Assembly (NCBI GenBank): GCA_011055475.1
Contig: DSDH01000613.1
Location: forward strand, 1 to 5,718
Length of the DNA: 5,718 nucleotides
Direction: 5' to 3'
Source of the DNA: Phycisphaerales bacterium
GTDB taxonomy: Bacteria > Planctomycetota > Phycisphaerae > Sedimentisphaerales > Anaerohalosphaeraceae
This document shows, piece after piece, positions 1-5,688 of the stretch. The position numbers and the translations under genes are program-made. The notes beneath the pieces are model-generated. The model ran no database searches, had not been told where the DNA came from, and worked only from the letters and a program-made list of their open reading frames with translations. Positions within the stretch are counted from its first letter, which is position 1. Each line of letters starts with the position of its first letter.

Positions 1-489
1 ATCGCCGACACCGACGGCAAGACGTGGGCCGAGAAGCTCGCCGAAAACGCCGAACGCGACGCCCACGGCAACGTGCAACTCTCCGGCACGGGCGCCCTGG
101 CCGACTATATGGCCTCCGAGGTGAAGACCAAGCTCAAAATCAAGCGCGTCCGCGCGGACACCTTCGGCTACCTGCAGCGCAGCTTCGCGGGATTGCAGTC
201 CGAGGTTGACGCCGATGAGGCCCGACGGTGCGGTCGCCAGGCCGTGGCCTACTCCAAGACGATGGACAACGGCTCGGTCGCCATCCGGCGCACGGGAAAC
301 GGCGACCGCTACGTGGCGGAGCTGTTCCGCACGGACCTGTCCGCCGTGGCCGAGAAGACCAAGTCGATGCCCGACGAGTTTATCAACAGCAAGGGCAACG
401 GCGTCACCGAGGCGTTCCTGAAGTACGCACGGCCCCTGGTCGGCGTGCTGCCGAAGACAGTCTATTTGGGCACACGGCCCCGCGTGTAG
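1..489 (+). CDS. Phosphofructokinase family enzyme (ATP- or PPi-dependent), C-terminal 162 residues, 5' end outside window
   Basis: The enzyme phosphorylates fructose-6-phosphate to fructose-1,6-bisphosphate in the cytoplasm, the committing step of glycolysis (reversible if the donor is pyrophosphate). The frame is open from base 1 to a TAG at 487-489, so only the C-terminal part is visible. Visible residues 51-62 (RADTFGYLQRSF) match the conserved block of the PFK family whose Arg and Gln-Arg residues contact the sugar phosphate. Residues 91-97 (GSVAIRR) and 123-129 (MPDEFIN) fit the longer, roughly 400-residue bacterial clade better than the 320-residue E. coli PfkA type. The nucleotide-binding loop and the Gly/Asp position that separate ATP from PPi enzymes lie upstream, so donor specificity cannot be read here. 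Pyruvate kinase follows after 41 nt on the same strand, which supports a glycolytic operon. Family assignment is confident; subclass is open. Confidence 0.9.
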   Translation: MADTDGKTWAEKLAENAERDAHGNVQLSGTGALADYMASEVKTKLKIKRVRADTFGYLQRSFAGLQSEVDADEARRCGRQAVAYSKTMDNGSVAIRRTGNGDRYVAELFRTDLSAVAEKTKSMPDEFINSKGNGVTEAFLKYARPLVGVLPKTVYLGTRPRV

Positions 490-519
490 GCGTCCGATCG
501 GGCGCCGGACCGCGCAGGC

Positions 520-526
520 GGGAGGG
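520..526 (+). promoter_or_regulatory. Ribosome binding site of pyruvate kinase
   Basis: GGGAGGG ends 4 nt before the ATG at 531 and is a strong Shine-Dalgarno match. It fixes the start of pyruvate kinase at 531. The same frame is open further upstream, to an ATG at 228, but that would add about 101 residues with no family similarity that overlap the phosphofructokinase gene. Confidence 0.75.
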
Positions 527-530
527 CCGC

Positions 531-1970
531 ATGGAACCGGTCACGAAGACCAAGATCATCGCCACGCTCGGACCCGCGTCCAACACGGTGGAGACTATCG
601 AGCGGCTCCTGGCCGCGGGCGTGGATGTGGTACGGCTGAACTTCTCGCACGGCGACGAACAGACCCACGAGGCGATGTTGCAGGCCGTCCGGTCGGCCGC
701 CGGCCCGAAGCGCACGATCGCGGTCATGGGCGATCTGTGCGGCCCGAAGATTCGCACCGGCCGCATCGAGCCCGAGCCGCAAATGCTGGAACCGGGGCAG
801 GAAGTGACTATTGTCCCCGATCTGGAGATCGGCTCCGCGGCACGTTTTGGCACGAATTACCCGCATTTCGCCGACGAGGTGAAGGCCGGCGACCGCATCT
901 TCATCGACGACGGCCGTCTGGCCCTGCAGGTCATCGCCGAGATCGAGGGCGCCGTTCACTGCCGCGTTGACGTGGGGGGGGCCCTCCGCAGCCGCAAGGG
1001 GATCAATCTGCCGGATTCCCGGCTGAGCACGCCGTCGATCACCGACCGGGATTGGGCCTGGGTTGACTGGGCCGTCGGGCACGAGCTCGATTATCTGGCC
1101 CTGAGCTTCGTACGCAGCGCCGATGACGTGCTGACCCTCAAGCAGCACCTGGCCGAGCGCAATGCCCCCCTGAAGGTCGTCTCCAAGATCGAGACGCCCC
1201 AGGCCATCTCCGACCTGGAGAACATCGTCAAGGCCTCCGACGCCGTCCTCGTGGCCCGGGGCGACCTGGGCGTCGAAATGTCGCTCGAAGAGGTGCCCTT
1301 GCTGCAGAAACGCATCACCCACCTGTGCCGGCGCCAAGGCAAGCCCGTCATTGTCGCCACCCAGATGCTTCAGAGCATGATCGACGTGCCCGAACCCACG
1401 CGGGCCGAGGTGAGCGACGTCTCCAACGCCGTGATCGATCTGGCCGATGCGGTCATGCTGTCCGGCGAGACGGCCGTCGGCCGCTACCCCGCCCAGGCCG
1501 TGCGGATGATGGACCGCATCACGCGAACCGCCGAGCAGTTCCTCGAGCACGCCGAATACGCCAAGCCCGTCCACGCCTTCACCGATGCGCCCCTGGCCGT
1601 CCGGGCGGCCCTGATCCGGGCCGTCGGCCAGGTCGCCGAGGACGCCGGGGCGCGTTGCGTGGCCGTCTGGACCACCAGCGGCATCACCGCGCAACTGCTC
1701 AGCAAGGCCCGCATCGACGTGCCCATCCTGACCATCAGCGACACGCCCCGCATCTGCCGCCAGATGAACCTGTACTACGGCGTGCTGCCCTGCCACCACC
1801 CGCAACCGGCCGATCTGCCCGACCTGATCCGACTCGTGGACCAGATCCTCCTCGAAAAGGAGTGGGCCCGCGCCGGCGACCGCGTGCTGCTCCTGGCCGG
1901 CGCGCCCCTGACCGACTCGACCACCGTCGACACCCTCACCGTCCACACCGTCGCCGCCACCGAGGTCTGA
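531..1970 (+). CDS. pyk: Pyruvate kinase, 479 aa, complete
   Basis: It transfers phosphate from phosphoenolpyruvate to ADP to give pyruvate and ATP, the last step of glycolysis, in the cytoplasm. The length is normal for bacterial enzymes without the extra C-terminal PEP-utiliser domain. The A-domain barrel holds TLGPAS at 12-17, NFSHG at 37-41, and the active-site signature LKVVSKIETPQAI at 214-226, with catalytic Lys219 and metal-binding Glu221. It continues with ARGDLG at 242-247 (metal-binding Asp245), ATQML at 276-280 (Thr277), PTRAEV at 289-294 and MLSGETA at 309-315. The B-domain lid lies roughly between residues 75 and 170. The C-terminal domain has TTSG at 381-384, matching the phosphate-binding loop of the allosteric site, so sugar-phosphate activation is possible. 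DLCGPKIR at 68-75 has Lys73 where potassium-dependent enzymes carry Glu, which predicts a potassium-independent enzyme. It is probably co-transcribed with the upstream phosphofructokinase. Confidence 0.98.
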   Translation: MEPVTKTKIIATLGPASNTVETIERLLAAGVDVVRLNFSHGDEQTHEAMLQAVRSAAGPKRTIAVMGDLCGPKIRTGRIEPEPQMLEPGQEVTIVPDLEIGSAARFGTNYPHFADEVKAGDRIFIDDGRLALQVIAEIEGAVHCRVDVGGALRSRKGINLPDSRLSTPSITDRDWAWVDWAVGHELDYLALSFVRSADDVLTLKQHLAERNAPLKVVSKIETPQAISDLENIVKASDAVLVARGDLGVEMSLEEVPLLQKRITHLCRRQGKPVIVATQMLQSMIDVPEPTRAEVSDVSNAVIDLADAVMLSGETAVGRYPAQAVRMMDRITRTAEQFLEHAEYAKPVHAFTDAPLAVRAALIRAVGQVAEDAGARCVAVWTTSGITAQLLSKARIDVPILTISDTPRICRQMNLYYGVLPCHHPQPADLPDLIRLVDQILLEKEWARAGDRVLLLAGAPLTDSTTVDTLTVHTVAATEV

Positions 1971-2012
1971 TCGCGGCGGGGGCCTCCGTGCCGTCGCCAA
2001 CGCGTGAGACCT
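1963..2012. terminator. Interrupted GC-rich hairpin between convergent genes, possible bidirectional terminator
   Basis: AGGTCT at 1963-1968 pairs perfectly with AGACCT at 2007-2012. Inside this, CGC at 1972-1974 can pair with GCG at 2002-2004, and GGCG at 1975-1978 with CGCC at 1995-1998, giving about 13 base pairs interrupted by small internal loops. The structure begins in the last codons of pyruvate kinase and ends next to the stop codon of the minus-strand gene, where the two transcription units converge. Neither strand has a run of T after the stem, so it is not a canonical intrinsic terminator. It could still slow polymerase or block 3' exonucleases. Some of the pairing may be chance in GC-rich DNA. 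Confidence 0.3.
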
Positions 2013-2390
2013 TCAATCCGCATCCTCCGCGGACTCGACGACGTACCACGTGCGGCCCTTTGCGGGCACGGTGATGCGCAGCGTCGCGTCGTACTCCCGA
2101 TCCAGGGCCACCGTCGCGCCGTTGGGGGCGAGTCGGAACCGACGGGTGATCAGGCCGTTACTCAGGGCGATCTCGGCCGGTTTGTCCGTTCGATAAACCC
2201 TGGCCTTGTACGCCGAGCCGTCGATGAGCCAGTCCGTCGGCACCGACCAGCCCGACGGCCCGGAGAACAAGGGCAGCTCGCCCAACCGGCCCCGCCAACC
2301 AGACTGACTTGACTCATCCGCCCCGGCCGAAACCATCGGGGCCCACCCCAGACCGATCAACCCCATCACCAACAACGCAGGGACTCTCAT
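2013..2390 (-). CDS. Small predicted secreted protein, 125 aa, possibly the remnant of a larger protein
   Basis: The function is unknown. Residues 1-22 look like a Sec signal peptide: Met-Arg, a hydrophobic stretch rich in Val, Leu, Gly and Ile, and Val20-Ser21-Ala22 as a good signal peptidase I site. The mature protein would be about 103 residues, with no cysteine and no further membrane segment. The stretch around residues 53-95 (WLIDGSAYKARVYRT, then NGLITRRFRLAPNGATVALD) reminds me of the N-terminal part of large exported planctomycete proteins, some linked to carbohydrate processing. That is recollection and untested. The final 30 residues (TLRITVPAKGRTWYVVES) read like a closing beta-strand region. 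The protein is therefore either a genuine small single-domain protein or an N- and C-terminal fusion left by an internal deletion. The start at 2390 has GGGAGGG (2401-2407, minus strand) 10 nt upstream. The gene lies 38 nt after ftsY on the same strand, so co-transcription is possible. Confidence 0.62.
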   Translation of the reverse strand: MRVPALLVMGLIGLGWAPMVSAGADESSQSGWRGRLGELPLFSGPSGWSVPTDWLIDGSAYKARVYRTDKPAEIALSNGLITRRFRLAPNGATVALDREYDATLRITVPAKGRTWYVVESAEDAD

Positions 2391-2428
2391 GGTCTCGACA
2401 CCCTCCCAAAAATGCGCAGGTCCCGCGG

Positions 2429-3352
2429 CTAGGCGAACAGGGCCTCGACGAACTCGTCCGGGTCGAACGCCGCGATGTCCTCGGGCGTCTCGCCGAGCCC
2501 CACGAACTTGACGGGGATGTCCAGCATATCCTTGATCGCGATCACGATCCCCCCGCGGGCGGTGCCGTCCAACTTGGCCAGGAATATGCCCGTGACCTCG
2601 ATGGCCTCGGTGAACACCTTGGCCTGTTGGATCGCGTTCTGGCCGGTCGTGGCGTCCACGACCAGCAGCACCTCATGCGGCGCGCCGGGGATCTTGCGGG
2701 CGGCGACGCTTCGAATCTTGGCCAGCTCGTCCATCAGCGGCTTTTGCGTGTGGAGCCGCCCGGCCGTGTCCAGGATCAGGTAGTCCGCCCCGCGCGCCAG
2801 GGCCGCCTCGCATGCATCATAGGCCACTGCCCCCGGATCGGCCCCCATCTGGTGCTTGACGATCTGCACGCCGATCCGGTCGGCCCAGATGCTGAGCTGC
2901 TCGACCGCCGCCGCCCGGAACGTATCGCACGCGGCCACGATGACCTTCCGCCCGTCGCGGCTCAGGGCATACGCCAGCTTGGCGATGCTGGTCGTCTTGC
3001 CCGACCCATTGATCCCCGCGACGAGGATCACCGTCGGACCCGACTCGGCCGCGTGCAGCTCCCGATCCCGGGCGGGCCAGTATTCCTTCATCCGCTCTTT
3101 GAGGAACGGCAGGATGTCCTCACTCTTGGCGATCTTGCGGCTCTTGTAGGCGGCCCGCAGGTCCTCCATCAGCCGCTCCGTCGTCGCCACGCCGATATCG
3201 TCGGCGATCAGCGTGGCCTCCAGCTCGTCGAGCAGGTCCTCGTCGATCGCCCGGCCCAGCGTCAGCAGGCTCCCCAGGCTGGAGGTGATCTTGCGACGCG
3301 TCTTGCCCAGGTGGTCCCGCAGGTACGCCACCGTCTTGCTGAACAGTCCCAT
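2429..3352 (-). CDS. ftsY: Signal recognition particle receptor FtsY, 307 aa, complete
   Basis: FtsY is the SRP-type GTPase at the inner face of the cytoplasmic membrane. It pairs with Ffh bound to ribosomes translating membrane proteins and hands them to the Sec translocon, with both GTPases hydrolysing GTP. The helical N domain covers about residues 1-100 (LLDELEATLIADDIGV at 40-55 is typical). The G domain shows the P-loop GINGSGKTT at 113-121, DTFRAAAVEQL at 143-153, DTAGRLHT at 195-202, AKLDGTARGG at 259-268 (guanine recognition; Ala replaces the frequent Thr) and GLGE at 286-289. The start is MGLFSK at 3352, preceded by a purine-rich Shine-Dalgarno. The open frame runs on upstream to 3679, but that stretch is Arg- and Cys-rich and not acidic, so it is not the long acidic A domain seen in E. 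coli. This is thus a short NG-type FtsY. The small secreted-protein gene follows after 38 nt. Confidence 0.98.
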   Translation of the reverse strand: MGLFSKTVAYLRDHLGKTRRKITSSLGSLLTLGRAIDEDLLDELEATLIADDIGVATTERLMEDLRAAYKSRKIAKSEDILPFLKERMKEYWPARDRELHAAESGPTVILVAGINGSGKTTSIAKLAYALSRDGRKVIVAACDTFRAAAVEQLSIWADRIGVQIVKHQMGADPGAVAYDACEAALARGADYLILDTAGRLHTQKPLMDELAKIRSVAARKIPGAPHEVLLVVDATTGQNAIQQAKVFTEAIEVTGIFLAKLDGTARGGIVIAIKDMLDIPVKFVGLGETPEDIAAFDPDEFVEALFA

Positions 3353-3354
3353 AG

Positions 3355-3362
3355 CCTCTCCC
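3355..3362 (-). promoter_or_regulatory. Ribosome binding site of ftsY
   Basis: On the minus strand GGGAGAGG lies immediately before the ATG at 3352, with its GGAG core 5 nt away. It supports the short start MGLFSK over in-frame upstream start codons, which would extend the protein through non-conserved sequence. Confidence 0.7.
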
Positions 3363-3387
3363 GAAACAGGCGCTTTGTCGTCGCCCG

Positions 3388-3416
3388 AGTGTCCCAGATG
3401 AGCAGCCGGTTTGCAA
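3388..3416 (-). promoter_or_regulatory. Possible sigma-70-type promoter of ftsY
   Basis: On the minus strand TTGCAA (3411-3416, four of six matches to TTGACA) is followed after 17 nt by GACACT (3388-3393, three of six matches to TATAAT). A TGG directly before the second box fits an extended -10. Transcription would begin near 3381 and leave a leader of about 30 nt. The boxes are weak and the consensus in this organism is unknown. Confidence 0.3.
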
Positions 3417-3494
3417 GGCGCAACCCGTCCGTCCAGAAGCGCCAAGACGCTGTGAGATCGGGCGCGGCCTGCGGCATCTTCAAGCCAGGAAGAC

Positions 3495-3513
3495 GCGCCG
3501 GAGGTCTCCGCGC
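3495..3513. repeat. Short inverted repeat (7-bp stem, 4-nt loop, one bulge)
   Basis: GCGC and GGA on the left, separated by a bulged C at 3499, pair with TCCGCGC at 3507-3513 around the loop GGTC. It sits mid-way between the two divergent promoter candidates, so it could be an operator-like palindrome or a leftover structure. No T-run follows on either strand. Chance formation is quite possible at this GC content. Confidence 0.3.
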
Positions 3514-3559
3514 CCCGTGCAGTCCGTCGCGAGCATAGGCGGCCCCCCAACCAAAAGCC

Positions 3560-3587
3560 TTGCGTGAGCGGGGCGATCTGGTATGTT
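3560..3587 (+). promoter_or_regulatory. Possible extended -10 promoter of transketolase
   Basis: TATGTT at 3582-3587 matches four of six positions of TATAAT. It is preceded directly by TGG (3579-3581), the extended -10 element, and by TTGCGT at 3560-3565 after a 16-nt spacer. Transcription would start near 3594 and give a leader of about 60-70 nt. An exact TTGACA at 3586-3591 is an alternative -35 box, but the best -10 for it (GAAGAT at 3611-3616) is poor and 19 nt away. Confidence 0.35.
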
Positions 3588-3614
3588 GACAGGTCCTTCT
3601 GGACAGGAACGAAG

Positions 3615-3631
3615 ATGGGCTGCGTGCCCAT
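3615..3631 (+). promoter_or_regulatory. Leader hairpin upstream of transketolase
   Basis: ATGGGC at 3615-3620 pairs perfectly with GCCCAT at 3626-3631 around the 5-nt loop TGCGT. If transcription starts near 3594 the hairpin lies in the 5' untranslated leader, 5 nt before an AGGA at 3637-3640. A second, wider inverted repeat (TGGTATG at 3579-3585 with CATACCA at 3629-3635) overlaps its right arm. It does not resemble a riboswitch class I know. A role in translation or mRNA stability would be inference. Confidence 0.35.
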
Positions 3632-3644
3632 ACCACAGGATACC

Positions 3645-3745
3645 TTTGAGCATGGGAACAGGCCAGATGAACGACGCATTGAAGACCCGGGGCGTGTCGG
3701 ACCTCGACGAGTTGTGCATTCAGACCATCCGATTTTTGAGCATGG
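3645..3745 (+). repeat. 11-nt direct repeat, 90 nt apart, flanking the transketolase start
   Basis: TTTGAGCATGG occurs at 3645-3655 and again at 3735-3745, exactly 90 nt (30 codons) apart and in the same reading frame. The CCAG 8 nt further on (3663-3666 and 3753-3756) also keeps the spacing. The second copy encodes the conserved Leu-Ser-Met of transketolase. The first supplies the alternative ATG at 3652. Sequence between and beyond the matched blocks is only weakly similar. Confidence 0.5.
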
Positions 3746-5688
3746 ACGGCGTCCAGGCCGCCAAGAGCGGCCATCCCGGCATGCCGATGGGCATGGCCGC
3801 CGCCGCCTACACCTTGTGGACGCGGCACTTACGCTTCAACCCCGCCGATCCGAAGCTGCCCAACCGGGACCGGTTCGTTCTCTCGGCCGGGCATGGGTCC
3901 ATGCTCCTGTACTCCCTGCTGCATCTGAGCGGGTACGATCTGCCCCTGGAGGAGCTCAAGAACTTCCGCCAGTGGGGCTCCAAGACGCCGGGCCACCCGG
4001 AATACGGCCTGACGCCCGGCGTCGAGGTCACCACGGGGCCGCTGGGCCAGGGGCTGGCCAACGCCGTCGGCATGGCCATCGCGGGCAAGTACCTGGCCGC
4101 CCGCTACAACCAGCCGGACCTGGAGCTGTTCAACTACCGCGTCTACGTCCTCAGCGGCGACGGCTGCCTGCAGGAAGGCGTCGGGCAGGAGGCCTCCAGC
4201 CTGGCCGGACACCTCGGCCTGGACAACCTGATCGTGCTTTACGACGACAACCACATCACCATCGACGGCAAGACCGAGCTGTCCTTCACGGAGGACCGCG
4301 TCAAGCGTTACCAGGCCTATGGCTGGCACGTCATCCCCGTGCCCGGCGACGGCACGGACATGGACGCCCTGGAGAAGGCCCTGGCCGAGGCCAAGGGCCA
4401 AAAGGGCCGGCCCACGCTGATCGCCTTCCGCTCGCATATCGGGTTCGGGTCGCCCAACTTTCAAGACACGCACACCGCCCATGGGGCGCCGCTGGGTGAC
4501 GAAGAAATCGCCCTCATCAAGAAGAACTTCGGCTGGGACCCGGATAAGAAGTTCCACGTGCCGGCCGAGGTCTACAAGCACATGGTCTCGCTCAAGGACA
4601 AGGGCGCCGCTCTTCAGCAGGCCGAAGAGCGCAAGTGGGCCGAGTACCGCAAGCGCCACCCGCAGGCGGCCGGCGAGCTCGAGGCCCTGAAGACGGGCCG
4701 GCCCACTATCGATCTGACGCCCCTGCTGCCCACCTTCGACGCCGGCAGCAAGATCGCCACGCGCAAGGCATCGGGCATGACGCTCGATGCGCTGATGCCG
4801 CACTTGCCCTTGGTAATGGGCGGCTCGGCCGACCTGACGCCCTCGAACAACACGCGGTTCAAGGGCGCCGAGGACTTTCAGAAGGATCACCCCGCCGGGC
4901 GCTATATACGGTATGGCGTTCGGGAGCACGCCATGGCCGCGATCATGAACGGCCTGGCCGTCACGGGCATCCGCCCTTATGGCGGGACGTTCCTCGTGTT
5001 CAGCGACTACATGCGCGGGGGCATGCGTGTCGCCGCATTGTCCCATTATCCCACCATCTTCGTGGGAACACACGACAGCATCGGCGTCGGGGAGGACGGC
5101 CCCACCCATCAGCCCGTCGAACACCTCGCCTCGCTGCGGGCCATGCCGAACATGATCGTCTTCCGACCGGCCGACGCCAATGAGACCGCCCAAGCGTGGA
5201 AGTGGGTTCTCGAGAATCCGACCGGTCCGGCGGTGCTGGCCCTGACGCGGCAGGGGCTGCCCGTGCTGGATCAGGACCGCTACCCCAAGGCCGCCGATGG
5301 CGTGCCTCGCGGCGCGTACGTGCTCGTGCCACAGGACAAGCCGGATGTGTTGCTGCTGGCGACCGGCTCGGAGGTGTACTTGGCGCTGGAGGCCGCCGAG
5401 ACGCTCGCGGGACAAGGTATTCGCGCTCAGGTCGTCTCCATGCCCTGCTGGGAGCTGTTTGAGCGGCAGGACCAGGCGTACAAAGACGCGGTGCTGCCGC
5501 CTGGCGTCAAGGCCCGCGTGGCCGTCGAGGCCGGCGTCGAGCTCGGCTGGCACAAGTACATCGGCCCGGAGGGCGTGTTCATCGGCATGAAGACGTTCGG
5601 GGCCTCGGCGCCGCAGGCCCGCTGCTTCCAGGAGTTCGGCATCACCACCGACGCCGTCGTTCAAGCCGCTGAAAAACTGCTCAAGTAA
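3667..5688 (+). CDS. tkt: Transketolase, 673 aa, complete
   Basis: This thiamine-diphosphate enzyme moves two-carbon ketol units between ketose and aldose phosphates, linking the pentose phosphate pathway to glycolysis. The length is normal (E. coli TktA 663). The N-terminal pyrophosphate-binding domain has SGHPG at 34-38, GHGSML at 75-80, TPGHPE at 108-113 and the ThDP/metal motif from GDG at 164-166 to DDN at 193-195. THTAHGAPLG at 268-277 follows, with His272 matching a catalytic His. The pyrimidine-binding domain has GVREHAM at 417-423 (Glu420 activates the cofactor), GGTFLVFSDY at 439-448, and GEDGPTHQPVE at 475-485 with catalytic His481. LTRQGLP at 526-532 binds substrate phosphate. The C-terminal domain has ATGSEV at 565-570 and FGASAP at 644-649. 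The start is uncertain: ATG 3667 has an AGG 4 nt upstream, while ATG 3652 adds five residues and has an AGGA 11 nt upstream. An ATG at 3583 lies inside the likely promoter. Confidence 0.97.
   Translation: MNDALKTRGVSDLDELCIQTIRFLSMDGVQAAKSGHPGMPMGMAAAAYTLWTRHLRFNPADPKLPNRDRFVLSAGHGSMLLYSLLHLSGYDLPLEELKNFRQWGSKTPGHPEYGLTPGVEVTTGPLGQGLANAVGMAIAGKYLAARYNQPDLELFNYRVYVLSGDGCLQEGVGQEASSLAGHLGLDNLIVLYDDNHITIDGKTELSFTEDRVKRYQAYGWHVIPVPGDGTDMDALEKALAEAKGQKGRPTLIAFRSHIGFGSPNFQDTHTAHGAPLGDEEIALIKKNFGWDPDKKFHVPAEVYKHMVSLKDKGAALQQAEERKWAEYRKRHPQAAGELEALKTGRPTIDLTPLLPTFDAGSKIATRKASGMTLDALMPHLPLVMGGSADLTPSNNTRFKGAEDFQKDHPAGRYIRYGVREHAMAAIMNGLAVTGIRPYGGTFLVFSDYMRGGMRVAALSHYPTIFVGTHDSIGVGEDGPTHQPVEHLASLRAMPNMIVFRPADANETAQAWKWVLENPTGPAVLALTRQGLPVLDQDRYPKAADGVPRGAYVLVPQDKPDVLLLATGSEVYLALEAAETLAGQGIRAQVVSMPCWELFERQDQAYKDAVLPPGVKARVAVEAGVELGWHKYIGPEGVFIGMKTFGASAPQARCFQEFGITTDAVVQAAEKLLK

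Larger units (their letters stand above)
3353..3666. other. Divergent intergenic region between ftsY and transketolase
   Basis: About 314 nt separate the two divergent start codons. I see no protein gene here: the open frames crossing it are extensions of the flanking genes and show no family similarity. The ends hold weak promoter-like elements facing outward. The middle, about 3417-3560, holds only a short hairpin at 3495-3513 and GC-rich DNA with no recognisable site. The last 90 nt before transketolase contain further inverted repeats, listed separately. Confidence 0.7.

Noticed and set aside
228..530. Upstream start for pyruvate kinase
   Set aside because: It would add 101 Arg- and Gly-rich residues overlapping phosphofructokinase. 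MEPVTKTKIIATLGPAS is the normal family beginning and has a strong ribosome binding site.
462..2000. Long minus-strand open frame (512 codons) opposite pyruvate kinase
   Set aside because: It mirrors a certain gene in high-GC DNA, where antisense frames stay open because of codon bias. Its product is Gly-, Asp- and His-rich with no domain motif.
2309..3538. Plus-strand open frame (409 codons) opposite ftsY
   Set aside because: It covers ftsY, whose GTPase motifs are complete on the minus strand. The product is Arg- and Pro-rich with no motif.
3583..3666. ATG at 3583 as the transketolase start
   Set aside because: It overlaps the best promoter candidate (TATGTT at 3582-3587), has no Shine-Dalgarno, and would add 28 residues absent from the family.
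3353..3679. N-terminal extension of ftsY by 109 codons, as an acidic A domain
   Set aside because: The translated stretch is rich in Arg, Ser, Cys and Gly, not Glu and Asp. It overlaps the transketolase start, and the ATG at 3352 has a good ribosome binding site.
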